Part shown: positions 1-9,160 of the stretch, piece after piece
Layout of the letters: every line of letters starts with the position of its first letter
Numbering within the stretch: position 1 is the first letter of the stretch
Source: Nemertoderma westbladi
Taxonomy: Eukaryota > Xenacoelomorpha > Nemertodermatida > Nemertodermatidae
Length of the DNA stretch: 42,758 bases
Reading direction: 5' to 3'
Assembly: GCA_032718475.1 (NCBI GenBank)
Contig: JAUCBJ010002663.1
Location: 1-42,758 of the forward strand
Notes under the pieces: generated by a model
Seen by the model: only the letters and a program-made list of their open reading frames with translations
Database searches by the model: none
What the model was told of the DNA's origin: nothing
Translations under genes and position numbers: made by a program

Positions 1-2037
1 GTACAACGAGAGGGGCCCCACAAGCCCAGACTAGCCTTTAGCAAAGCTAAGTCAACGCCGCCAGATTCAGCATCTGTTCCCAAGTTAGAATTGACAGCCG
101 CGAGACTAGGAGTTAGAGCCACAGCCTACCTAGTGGATACAATTCCCAACATAGTGGAGACGCACTACTGGACGGACTCCATGGTAGTGCTTGGTTGGCT
201 ACACAACGAAAAGACGAGATACCCGATATTCGTCGCGAATAGAGTGGACGAAATAAGGGCGAGCACAGAACTGGAAAGGTGGCACTACTGCCCAACAGAC
301 GAGAACCCAGCGGACTTGCTGTCGAGGGGCGTAGAACGCCACACTTTCCTAAAGAAAGAAGTATTGTGGCAACACGGGCCACAATTTTTGAGCGATAGGG
401 AGGCCTGGCCGCCGATGAGGAAGGTGGACCCGGGCTCGGAAGTAGTATCAGAAGGAGAAGAAGGAGATTCAGAGGGAGAAGAGATATACTCCCAGATGGT
501 GAGGGAGATCAAGGACGTGCAACCAGGAAGGGAACTGTGCGATAACCCGACGGATAAACTCCTCAGCTACAGTTCTAGTTGGTATAAGACCAAGAAACTA
601 GTGGCGTACTGGAGAGCCTTTGGGAATTTCCTTGCGGGAGTCGGCAAGGACAAGAAGACCAGGACAACCATAGATCTGGAAGGAGCGGCCAAGGCAGTGA
701 TCCGCTATGAACAACGCAAGAACTACGGCGACGAGGTGGAACGTGTCGGTAACCAACAACATCTCCGACGGGATAGCGAGTTGATCACGCTGTCGCCACA
801 ACTCAACGAGGATGGGATCCTAGTAATGAATTCAAGGGTGGGATATAACAACAGTATAGTCGTGCCACCGAAACCCATCATCATTCCCACAGGATCGCCT
901 ATAGTCCACCAGATCATATGGGACTCCCACAAATCGATACTGCATGGGGGCACCAACCGAACCCTCACAGAGATAAGGAGGACCTATTGGGTCAAACAAC
1001 TAAGGAAGAAGGTTAAAGCGGTAGTGGGGCAGTGCCAGACCTGCCGACGAGCGAAGAAGGAACGAGCCGTACAGGAGATGGCGCCACTACCGGCGAGTAG
1101 GGTAAGACAGCACGACCCGCCATTTACACATTGCGGTGTGGACATGTTCGGGCCGATAAAGATCAAGGTGATGCGACACACGGAGAAACGCTACGGTATT
1201 ATCTTCGTATGCAACAATACGCGGGCGGTAGGGATAGAACTCGCCCAAGATGCAACCGCATCAGCCTTCATTAACGCCTTAGAAAGGTTTAGGGACCGCA
1301 AAGGTGGGACGATCGCAGTGATATATAGCGACAACGGCACCAACTTTGTGGGTGCAGAGAGTGAGATGGCAGAGGCCTTAGACATCTTGGAGGGAGAAGA
1401 AGTCAAGGCGGCCATGAGAAGACGACAAGTGAAGTGGGAGAGACGGACGCCGTATGCACCACATACACTAGGATGCGTCGAAAGACTGGTGGGCAGTTCG
1501 AAACGTCTAATGACGAAGCTGATGAACACCCACATGGTCACTGAAGACGTCTTACGGACGGTACTTGCAAAGTGCGAGGGGATCATTAATAGCAGACCGC
1601 TATACCCGGAGAATGATGACCCTGAGTCACTAGACGTGTTGACGCCTAGCCATTTTCTGATGGAAAGGCCAGCGACCATAGATATGCGGGGTGTAGACCC
1701 AGATGATATACACTCCCGGCAAAGTTGGAAAGTAGCTAAATCAATTAGCGCAGAGTATTGGAGGAGGTGGGTAGAAGAATACCTACCCACGCTCCATAAG
1801 CGAAGCAAGTGGAGGAAGCCAAACAGGGAGTTGAGAGAGGGAGATCTCGTAATCGTCACGGATGATACTATCATCAACAACCAATGGCGGTTGGCGAGAG
1901 TTGTAGGCACCTACTCCGACGAGGACGGAAGAGTCCGATCGGTAGAAGTGCGGATAGGTGGAAAGATAGGTGCGAAAGACAGAAAAACCTACAGGAGAGC
2001 AGTAGGTAAATGCTGTCTTCTAGAAGGGGCACCTTAA
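1..2037 (+). CDS. pol: BEL/Pao pol C-terminal part: RNase H, integrase, DUF5641
   Basis: The frame is open from the first base, so this is the 678-residue C-terminus of a longer polyprotein. RNase H motifs appear as YWTDS (Asp 59) and NPADLLSRG. Next come an HHCC-type integrase zinc-binding region (HGGTNRTLTEIRR ... CQTC) and an rve core with Asp 381 (GVDMFGP), Asp 444 (YSDNGTNFVGA) and Glu 494 (GCVERLVGS), so the DDE triad is intact. The C-terminus matches the DUF5641 module typical of BEL/Pao integrases (WRRWVEEYLP, GDLVIVTDD, WRLARVVG). The enzyme would degrade the RNA strand and insert the cDNA. No frameshift is visible here, unlike the copy at 24370-27283. It is followed directly by non-coding repeats rather than by an LTR. 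Confidence 0.95.
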   Translation, partial: VQREGPHKPRLAFSKAKSTPPDSASVPKLELTAARLGVRATAYLVDTIPNIVETHYWTDSMVVLGWLHNEKTRYPIFVANRVDEIRASTELERWHYCPTDENPADLLSRGVERHTFLKKEVLWQHGPQFLSDREAWPPMRKVDPGSEVVSEGEEGDSEGEEIYSQMVREIKDVQPGRELCDNPTDKLLSYSSSWYKTKKLVAYWRAFGNFLAGVGKDKKTRTTIDLEGAAKAVIRYEQRKNYGDEVERVGNQQHLRRDSELITLSPQLNEDGILVMNSRVGYNNSIVVPPKPIIIPTGSPIVHQIIWDSHKSILHGGTNRTLTEIRRTYWVKQLRKKVKAVVGQCQTCRRAKKERAVQEMAPLPASRVRQHDPPFTHCGVDMFGPIKIKVMRHTEKRYGIIFVCNNTRAVGIELAQDATASAFINALERFRDRKGGTIAVIYSDNGTNFVGAESEMAEALDILEGEEVKAAMRRRQVKWERRTPYAPHTLGCVERLVGSSKRLMTKLMNTHMVTEDVLRTVLAKCEGIINSRPLYPENDDPESLDVLTPSHFLMERPATIDMRGVDPDDIHSRQSWKVAKSISAEYWRRWVEEYLPTLHKRSKWRKPNRELREGDLVIVTDDTIINNQWRLARVVGTYSDEDGRVRSVEVRIGGKIGAKDRKTYRRAVGKCCLLEGAP

Positions 2038-2139
2038 ATTAGAGTTAGAGTGAAGTTTAGTCGTCCAAGTTTTGGACTGAGGGGGGTGGGATTGAGGGCG
2101 AGACGCCCTTCCCACACAAATAAAATAAAATAAAATAAA

Positions 2140-2885
2140 AATAAATAAAAGTTAGTTAGTTAGTAGGTACGTAGTACCTAGAGTTAGTTAGTTAGTAGGT
2201 ACGTAGTACCTAGAGTTAGTTAGTTAGTAGGTACGTAGTACCTAGAGTTAGTTAGTTAGTAGGTACGTAGTACCTAGAGTTAGTTAGTTAGTAGGTACGT
2301 AGTACCTAGAGTTAGCTAGTTAGTAGGTACGTAGTACCTAGAGTTAGTTAGTTAGTAGGTATGTAGTACCTAGTTAGAGTTAGAGTTAGTGGGTACGTAG
2401 TACCTAGTTAGAGTTAGAGGGTACGTAATGCCTAGATAGAGTTAGAAGGTAGGTAGTACCGATAGTTAGAGTTAGTAGGTACGTAGTACCTAGTTAGAGT
2501 TAGAGTTAGTGGGTACGTAGTACCTAGTTAGAGTTAGAGGGTACGTAATGCCTAGATAGAGTTAGAGGGTAGGTAGTACCGATAGTTAGAGTTAGTAGGT
2601 ACGTAGTACCTAGTTAGAGTTAGAGTTAGTGGGTACGTAGTACCTAGTTAGAGTTAGAGGGTACGTAATGCCTAGATAGAGTTAGAGGGTAGGTAGTACC
2701 GATAGTTAGAGTTAGTAGGTACGTAGTACCTAGTTAGAGTTAGAGTTAGTGGGTACGTAGTACCTAGTTAGAGTTAGAGGGTACGTAATGCCTAGATAGA
2801 GTTAGAGGGTAGGTAGTACCGATAGTTAGAGTTAGTAGGTACGTAGTACCTAGAGTTAGAGTTAGAGAGGGTACGTAGTACCACT
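2140..2885 (+). repeat. Minisatellite of GGTACGTAGTACC units in the element's 3' region
   Basis: The first part (about 2140-2370) repeats a unit of roughly 28 bp made of GTTAGTTAGTA plus the interrupted palindrome GGTACGTAGTACC. The second part (about 2375-2880) is a higher-order repeat of exactly 120 bp: the phrase GATAGTTAGAGTTAGTAGG recurs at 2461, 2581, 2701 and 2821. Each 120-bp unit holds two perfect and two altered copies of the palindrome. The minus-strand copy has a related array at the same place after integrase (about 23790-24200). Confidence 0.93.
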
Positions 2886-3398
2886 AGTTAGAGAGAGAGA
2901 GTAAGAGGCAAAAGGGGGTAAAAATAAGATATAGATATTAGTTAGGAGTAAGTAGAGTTAGTAGCGAGAGGGGGGCATATGAGTGCAGCTGGATAAATCG
3001 TGTGGCCACACGACGCATACTGCTGTACTGCATAGGCCCACTGAGTAGGCCAGAATATGGATCAGAGAGAGAATAGAATAAATCCATAGGCAGTAGTAAG
3101 TAGTAGGACAGTAGAATCAAAGCAAAATAAATAAATAAATAGAATAGGGCTAAAAATCGAAAAATAGTGGTAACACAAGGAAAGTCGTTCTAGAACATAA
3201 TAAAAGTAACGGACAGAAATCGTAAATTAGGCTGATTTACTAGCTCCGAAATTAATTAGTTTAAATTAAGCTTGAAAGGCGCAGTTAAGTAGAAAAGTAG
3301 GCCATTATCGAACTGTAGGAAACATCTCAATACATCACTCATCTGTATTGCGCCTTGGTAAGGCACCACCCTGCAGGTGAGCGAGTGTAGTGTTCGGA
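2886..3398 (+). other. Spacer or leader before the exonuclease ORF
   Basis: About 500 bp of A/G-rich sequence with scattered stops in every frame and no recognisable coding content. It separates the minisatellite from the accessory ORF. A CAG-GTGAGC string at 3374-3382 looks like a splice donor but lies just upstream of the ORF's ATG, and no partner acceptor was identified. Confidence 0.5.
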
Positions 3399-5489
3399 AT
3401 GGCGAGTAAGCTGATCAGGAAGAGAAAGGCGGAGTCAGGAGGAAAAGAAATATTGGTGGATTTCACCGAAAGACACCCGGAGGAGAAGACGAGAGGATAC
3501 TACGAGAGGTTGGAAAGGGGTCACGCGGCACGAGCGCTGCAGGATCACTTCCGGGAGGCGCACGAACAGCGGTTGGTCGGGACCTACGGGACGCCATCGC
3601 TGGATAATGCAATCTTCCAACACTTCCACTACGTAGTGAAAGGAGACGAGGCGAAGTTCGGGATTCCGAAGTATCCGAGGGAATCGTCGAGGAAGGACTG
3701 GAAAAGATTCATAGAGTCCGTCAACAGAGGAGGATATATGATCCTAGATAACGAGGGAACCGTGGAAGACGAAGCGGGATCGAGACGAGGAACGGCAGGG
3801 TCGGCCAGGACCATACTCTTGCATTTGGCAGCGCCAAATGGGGACATCTTCTTATTCGACTTAGGGACGTATGGGAAGAAGGACGGGCCGAAATTAGACC
3901 GACTGCCGAAAGCGGTACAGGTCTTAGTAAGAGAGAAGTCGACGACGAAAGTGGGATCGGCGATTCGCGAGGACGCGGAGAGGATCATCGGTCCGGACGC
4001 CACCAACCTCCTGGATATGCAGAAAGTCTTTATGGCTATGACGGCACCGGATGGATTGGGGGTGGTCGAGAACTTAGGCCAATGCGGGGCGGTGGCGATG
4101 GGCCAATTATTGGGGCTCGTATGCCACAAACCAATGGATTGGGGGAAGTTTAGGGAAGAATACGGAGCAGAACTAGCGAACTCGCTGAAGTGGGGAGCGA
4201 GACCGGGAAAGCAGGAGGTATATCAGTTTCGCAGAGGAGCGATAAAGGTATATCAGAAGCGATATATCCTGCAGGAGGACTGCATGATGATAAGTTTACT
4301 TAACTTATTCATGACCGTAGTTATCGAAAGAGAACCAGGGGCATTTCTGTTATCGGGATCACCCCTAAGCTACAGGAGAGCCTTTAAAGTGGCCTTTGAC
4401 GGTCTGGTAGACCACCCGGGGCTGAAGGGCGAGTCGGTGTACTACAACAGCCGACATCTGGTAGATGGGGAGACAGATACACCGTATCAGAGATGGGAGC
4501 AGCTAGAGATGGATAGACGGGAAGCAAAGCGACTGGAAGAAGTCGCCAGACGGGAGAGGATAGAAGCAGAGGAGAGGGAAGAGGAGGCCAGGACACAGAG
4601 TTATGGCTTCGAGGAACAGGCGGGTCTAGACGAGCTTCATTGGACTTCGTCAGGGAGTTCGGGGGAGTCTCTAGGACGAGAATTGGGATGGACGGTGGGA
4701 TCGCCGAAACAGTCGACGTCGGGGTTGCAAACGATGCCCATACCAGCGGGCGCCGAGGGCGACCAACCGCCAAGGAAGTTAAGGGAGCTAGAGGGATGGA
4801 GAGCTACCGGCGAGAGCCAAGGCGGGAAGGGACATAGTGGATCCATCGGGATACCGGGATTGGAGACGCTACCGGAAGAAGAGGACGACGACGACGAATT
4901 CGGAGAGATACCGCCCATCGAAAGGATAGGCCACTCGGACACGGACTGGGTTGGCGGAAGGGTGGTGACGGCCAGTGGGGCAAGGGCCTTCTGGAACAGA
5001 TCCGGCAAGCGGACCTGGGTGCACGAGGGGCCGGCGATGGATTTCGCGGGGAGCACCATCAGGTTGGGCGAGCAACCGGGGACGGCACCACGGATAGTAT
5101 TCGGGGAGACGATGCCCGAGAGGGGCGGAGAGATAGACGTGAACAGGGAGAGCAACGTAGAGAAGTTCGCCTACCAGCGACTCCATAGACCGCGGAGATC
5201 GCTTGGGACGAAGGACGAGGTGGGACGCGAGACATTGGTACTCGGCTGCGACTACTGTGGGAGACAGACCCATCAGGAAAGCAGCTGCCTATACCGGTTC
5301 CAACGGGGAACCTTTTGTCTCTATTGTAGAGAACCAAGTCACAGGATGGGGGCGTGTCCACGGTTGCATAACCGATGTCCAAAGTGCCACTTTCGGGGAC
5401 ACTACGGACGCGAGTGCGACTGGATGAGCGACGAGGAGAAGTTCACGAGGTTCGAGGAGTGGGCCGACGTCGGGGCCATGACGCGCTAG
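3399..5489 (+). CDS. Accessory ORF: DEDD 3'-5' exonuclease-like domain plus three CCHC zinc knuckles
   Basis: 696 residues from the first ATG at 3399; the frame opens nine bases earlier at a GTG. Residues about 105-310 resemble the RNase D/WRN-type exonuclease fold. Motif I is LDNEG (Asp 117, Glu 119), followed by ILLHLAAPNGDIFLFDL. Motif II is KVGSAIREDAERI (Asp 192), with NLLDMQKV after it (Asp 206). Motif III is YILQEDCMM (Asp 294). The four acidic residues expected of a DEDD nuclease are present, though Tyr is one residue further from the last Asp than the usual YxxxD. A charged coiled-coil stretch follows (about 365-405), then acidic low complexity (EEEDDDDEFGE). Three CX2CX4HX4C knuckles end the protein at about 617-630, 640-653 and 660-673, suggesting nucleic-acid binding. 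It lies where an env-like ORF would sit, but no signal peptide or membrane segment is visible. Function is inferred from motifs. Confidence 0.75.
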   Translation: MASKLIRKRKAESGGKEILVDFTERHPEEKTRGYYERLERGHAARALQDHFREAHEQRLVGTYGTPSLDNAIFQHFHYVVKGDEAKFGIPKYPRESSRKDWKRFIESVNRGGYMILDNEGTVEDEAGSRRGTAGSARTILLHLAAPNGDIFLFDLGTYGKKDGPKLDRLPKAVQVLVREKSTTKVGSAIREDAERIIGPDATNLLDMQKVFMAMTAPDGLGVVENLGQCGAVAMGQLLGLVCHKPMDWGKFREEYGAELANSLKWGARPGKQEVYQFRRGAIKVYQKRYILQEDCMMISLLNLFMTVVIEREPGAFLLSGSPLSYRRAFKVAFDGLVDHPGLKGESVYYNSRHLVDGETDTPYQRWEQLEMDRREAKRLEEVARRERIEAEEREEEARTQSYGFEEQAGLDELHWTSSGSSGESLGRELGWTVGSPKQSTSGLQTMPIPAGAEGDQPPRKLRELEGWRATGESQGGKGHSGSIGIPGLETLPEEEDDDDEFGEIPPIERIGHSDTDWVGGRVVTASGARAFWNRSGKRTWVHEGPAMDFAGSTIRLGEQPGTAPRIVFGETMPERGGEIDVNRESNVEKFAYQRLHRPRRSLGTKDEVGRETLVLGCDYCGRQTHQESSCLYRFQRGTFCLYCREPSHRMGACPRLHNRCPKCHFRGHYGRECDWMSDEEKFTRFEEWADVGAMTR

Positions 5490-5492
5490 CGC

Positions 5493-5933
5493 ATGAAGGC
5501 CCAAGAGTTCAAGTGGGGTTTCTTCCTCATAAACCAGGAGACCCACATGGAAATCATAAAACGAAGGTTACCGTTTACCTATCAAGAGGTAGCTACGGCG
5601 GCATCGTTCGCCGGAGTTATGAACACGCAACGGTACCTGGACAGGTGGACACCAGAGAACCGGAGGGAGTTTAGGGATTTCTTGGCGGAACACGTACCAA
5701 AGGCAATGAAGATGATCCTATGGGACGCCACACGAGGGAAACAACCAGGCCATTCTGAGGGGCCACCGGCGAAGCGGTATCGGGCTTTAATAACACCAGC
5801 GCCCAAGGAGCCGACGACCGGGATCAGCAAGGAAGTGGCAGCGAAGGTCCGGAAGCAGAAAGCGGATGATGCCAGAGGAACAGTGATAACCAAGAAACGG
5901 GCCAGGGAGGAGGACGTGAGGAGGTACAGATGA
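5493..5933 (+). CDS. Small basic ORF in frame behind a single UAG
   Basis: 146 codons starting at ATG 5493. It is in the same frame as the exonuclease ORF and separated from it only by TAG plus one CGC codon, so readthrough or a simple nonsense mutation would give a product of about 844 residues. The N-terminal half looks folded (FKWGFFLINQE, LPFTYQEVATAASFAGVM, YLDRWTPENRREFRDFL). The C-terminal third is rich in Lys/Arg and ends KKRAREEDVRRYR, which could bind nucleic acid or act as a nuclear localisation signal. I do not recognise the family. Confidence 0.55.
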   Translation: MKAQEFKWGFFLINQETHMEIIKRRLPFTYQEVATAASFAGVMNTQRYLDRWTPENRREFRDFLAEHVPKAMKMILWDATRGKQPGHSEGPPAKRYRALITPAPKEPTTGISKEVAAKVRKQKADDARGTVITKKRAREEDVRRYR

Positions 5934-6642
5934 GTTCCCGGAGGCGAGGGAATGAGACTGAGACTGGGAGGTGGTGCGCCTGGAAGGCGCCGCATGTAAC
6001 GTACGAACTATTAAATATAAATTTAATTAATGCAAATAACTATATAAGTGCAATTCGTATGTACGTACGTAGTGATTAGCAGTAAAATATATACGTTTGG
6101 AGTAAGTACTATAGTCATACAACCTTTCTCAATTAGCTACTGGGACTGGGGGACAATTGACTATGGCACTATGGACGAGACAACTGGCAATTTCACACTT
6201 CTTGAGTGCGGCGGCACGAGAGGGGGGGGAGGTTTGTCAGGAGAGATAGAACAGTCAAAGTGGACTTGAAAATTCGGAATAAGAGTGTGAAGTGCGGAGA
6301 GAGTGCGAACGCAATTCTAGTGTGGGGGGGGAGAATAAGAGGCTGAGTAAGGGACGAGGAGGTCCGGGGGTATGAGAGAGTTAGGGTGAGAGTGAAGGTG
6401 AGATAGGGCGAAAATGTTGGGGAAACAAAAGTTGCGTGGGAGGTGAGCGCGACCGGCCCGACATGAGACGCCAGGCACACAGGGTAGCGATATCATACCC
6501 ATAGGGGGCGGCCTGGAAAGCCGACCCCGAGAGAAAAGAATTTCCACCCCACACCCGATACTAGATCGGGATCCAGCGGGATTGTAGCGCACTTTTTTTG
6601 GTTGATGCTATCTTCTTACCGGGAAGATAGCATGGGGGGGAG
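5934..6642 (+). other. 3' untranslated region of the BEL element with hairpin and polypurine tract
   Basis: No convincing ORF. Part of it (about 6120-6160 and 6480-6640) is recognisably homologous to the minus-strand copy between its ORF remnant and its 3' LTR. At 6605-6633 there is a perfect 11-bp stem, ATGCTATCTTC/GAAGATAGCAT, with a 7-nt loop. It abuts GGGGGGGAG (6634-6642), the likely plus-strand primer directly before the LTR. Confidence 0.8.
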
Positions 6643-7179
6643 TGTTAGCTTATTCAATCCCGCCAACACCCCATAAAGTTATTAGCCGATAAGCAATATT
6701 GGGAGCCGCGAGATTGGGTAATTAACCAACTCGCGCCATCCCAATAAGAATGGGAAGGAAGCACACAATAGAGGGTCAGGGGCCAAACCCCTAACCCAAG
6801 GAGAACAGGTGGAGTTAACGGGAATACTCCACGGGGCGCCAACAAGGGTATTAACCAATCAGAGGGGGGAACGGCATCGATTGAGTAGCAGTAAGGCCAC
6901 CGTGCAATATAACCAATAACCTATTAATCAGTGATTCAGTTATCTCAAGTGCAGCAGTGCTAGCGTAGGGTACAGCCAATTAGTTTAGTTAGGGGATCAC
7001 GGGACTTTAGTTACCGTATCCCGCCTTGTACACATTCACAATATCTATATCTTATAACTTCCTATTATACACCGAACTTCAGAACTCAGTCACTTTATTT
7101 CATCCTTATACACGGCGGGGACGCGTGGACTAAATTACCACAACCGGATAAATCGGGATCCCTCTTGGATCCCGTCACA
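6643..7179 (+). repeat. 3' LTR of the plus-strand BEL element (537 bp)
   Basis: It begins TGTTAGCTTATTCAATCCC directly after the polypurine tract and ends GGATCCCGTCACA, so it has TG...CA termini. The ends match the LTRs at 22131-22700 and 32707-33289 (read on the minus strand) and the solo LTR at 19530-20124, while the interior has diverged, marking a different subfamily. An internal stem-loop lies at 6707-6735 (CGCGAG/CTCGCG outer pairs, TTGG/CCAA inner pairs), next to the shared string CAATATTGGGA. Confidence 0.9.
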
Positions 7180-8167
7180 GTTTGGAATGGAACAGGAGTT
7201 GGCAGTGGGAAGGACGATAAACTGGATTTAAATTCTAGTACGGAGGATTTGTTTGAAGAATTTTATGATTTGTTTATAATTGGAAAATAAATGTCAAAAT
7301 TTATCATTTATAATAGTTTAGTTTCCATATACCATATCAATATGTCCCATACATAACATCAAAAAACTGTCTATTTACATTTTCAAATTAATTTTTTGAT
7401 ATAAAATAACGATTTTCAGTTCACCATAATCATGCAATAGATTTGTGTATCACATTGTTATAAACAGGAAAAAAACAATTAGCACCACTTTTCACGGAAA
7501 GTTTCCCAGAAAGTGAAACTTTCTGTTGTCACTCTATAAAAAATGTATTCTTAGTGATAGAATTTTTTAATTTTTTCTCACCAGAAACCTTTGCACTTCG
7601 ATATGATATCTCTTGCCGGACACCTCAATACCACCATTAAACGACTGTTACTTCAAATTTTCAAGAATATGGACAAAGTACGAAAAAATATTTATAAATT
7701 TCCCATACGTGACAAAATGTTTTTATCAATTTTTGCATTCCGGAACGTTTCTCTCAATAACGGCCAAGAAATTTTTGGAGCATTTTCTTGTTTCATATGC
7801 AGAAATTATCGCTCTTTCTAACTATCATTATGACAAATTCTCAAAGTTAATTTAAAAATTCAACAAATTTCAATAATCACGTAGGGGACGGGACATATGG
7901 TTAATATGGTTGGCATTGACCCTATATGATAGATAGGCCTATTTCCGCTGAACGGAAATATCTATACATCATATATGTAACCAATCATGACGATGGGGAG
8001 AGCCACGTAGTGTGGTGAGCAATAATTTGGAACATACCCCAACCAAAAATTTTTTTTACAAAAACTAATCTAAATGTTTACAGTTAACTAGATATGAAAA
8101 TACACCAAATTGTCAAGAAAATATTTTAACAAAAATTGGCACCAAAATAAATGTAAACAGAAGAGAC
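7180..8167. other. AT-rich intergenic sequence, no gene seen
   Basis: Short ORFs around 7590-7855 have no recognisable features and AT-rich composition. A hairpin GAAAGTTTC/GAAACTTTC lies near 7497-7522. A longer imperfect one, centred on ATTTCCG-CTGAA-CGGAAAT, lies near 7922-7975. Confidence 0.5.
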
Positions 8168-8189
8168 AGGGGGGGGGGGGGGAACTGGA

Positions 8190-8870
8190 CGCAAATACCG
8201 TGGGATTTGGGATTAAGGAATTTGGGAATAAGGTATTTGGGATTTGAGAATAAGGTATTTGGGATTTGGGATTAAGGTATTTGGGAATATGGAATTTGGG
8301 ATTTGGGATTTGAGAATAAGGTATTTGGGATTTGGGATTAAGGTATTTGGGAATAAGGTATTTGGGAATATGGTATTTGGGATTTGAGAATAAGGTATTT
8401 GGGATTTGGGAATAAGGTATTTGGGATTTGGGAATAAGGTATTTGGGATTTGGGAATAAGGTATTTGGGATTTGGGAATAAGGTATTTGGGATTTGGGAA
8501 TAAGGTATTTGGGAATAAGGTATTTGGGATTTGAGAATAAGGTATTTGGGATTTGGGATTAAGGTATTTGGGAATATGGAATTTGGGATTTGAGAATAAG
8601 GTATTTGGGATTTGGGATTAAGGTATTTGGGAATAAGGTATTTGGGAATATGGGATTTGAGAATAAGGTATTTGGGATTTGGGATTAAGGTATTTGGGAA
8701 TAAGGTATTTGGGATTTGGGAATAAGGTATTTGGGATTTGGGAATAAGGTATTTGGGATTACGGTATTTGGGATTTGGGAATAAGGTATTTGGGATTTGG
8801 GAATAAGGTATTTGGGATTTGGGATTAAGGTATTTGGGATTTGGGAATATGGAATTTGGGATTTGCCATT
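8190..8870 (+). repeat. 22-bp G-rich minisatellite (TTTGGGA boxes)
   Basis: Tandem units alternate GGTATTTGGG and ATTTGGGAATAA with many one-box deletions, giving runs of GGG spaced by 4-10 bases over about 680 bp. A G15 tract (8168-8182) precedes the array. Degenerate outliers of the same motif continue to about 9140 after a 160-bp interruption. Confidence 0.92.
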
Positions 8871-9160
8871 ATATTAGTGATTATCGGTTTTTATTTGTTG
8901 GTCGGCCATTATTGGTTGACTGAAGAAGATACGCAATGCGTATCTCATTATGCCTCATAATAAGCCTCTCGTTAACAAGTCAACCCCACGGACTAGCGGC
9001 ACTGGCTGTTTCCGCTGACGGGGCTCAGTTGAACAACGCGTTACTTTGGAATCTGGGAATAAGAAATTTGGGATTTAGAAATAAAGAAATTTGGGTAAAT
9101 CATTTGGGCTTTGGAAATAGGGAATTTGGGATTGTGAATCTGTAAATAAAACGTATTACA
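8871..9160. other. Spacer between minisatellite and satellite
   Basis: Contains a short palindrome (AGATACGC-AAT-GCGTATCT) near 8928 and degenerate TTTGGGA boxes to about 9140. No gene is supported. Confidence 0.5.

Larger units (their letters stand above)
1..7179 (+). mobile_element. BEL/Pao LTR retrotransposon, 5' part outside window
   Basis: The sequence reads, in order, RNase H and integrase of a BEL/Pao polyprotein, a repetitive spacer, two extra ORFs, a 3' untranslated part, a G-rich polypurine tract and a 3' LTR ending in TG...CA. The 5' LTR, gag, protease and RT lie before position 1. A second copy of the same family lies on the minus strand at 22131-33289 and has the same integrase C-terminus, the same minisatellite and the same hairpin and polypurine arrangement. 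The five bases after the LTR are GTTTG; whether they form a target duplication cannot be tested because the 5' end is missing. Confidence 0.93.

Noticed and set aside
3371-3382. Consensus-like splice donor CTGCAG-GTGAGC before the exonuclease ORF
   Set aside because: It lies upstream of the ATG on the wrong side for joining a leader to this ORF, and no partner acceptor is evident.
4384-5382. Several long ORFs antisense or shifted to the exonuclease ORF
   Set aside because: They overlap a frame with clear zinc knuckles and exonuclease motifs; the high purine content of the sense strand leaves other frames open.
7591-7855. Two overlapping ORFs of 76 and 80 codons
   Set aside because: AT-rich, overlapping frames of equal quality and no recognisable protein features.
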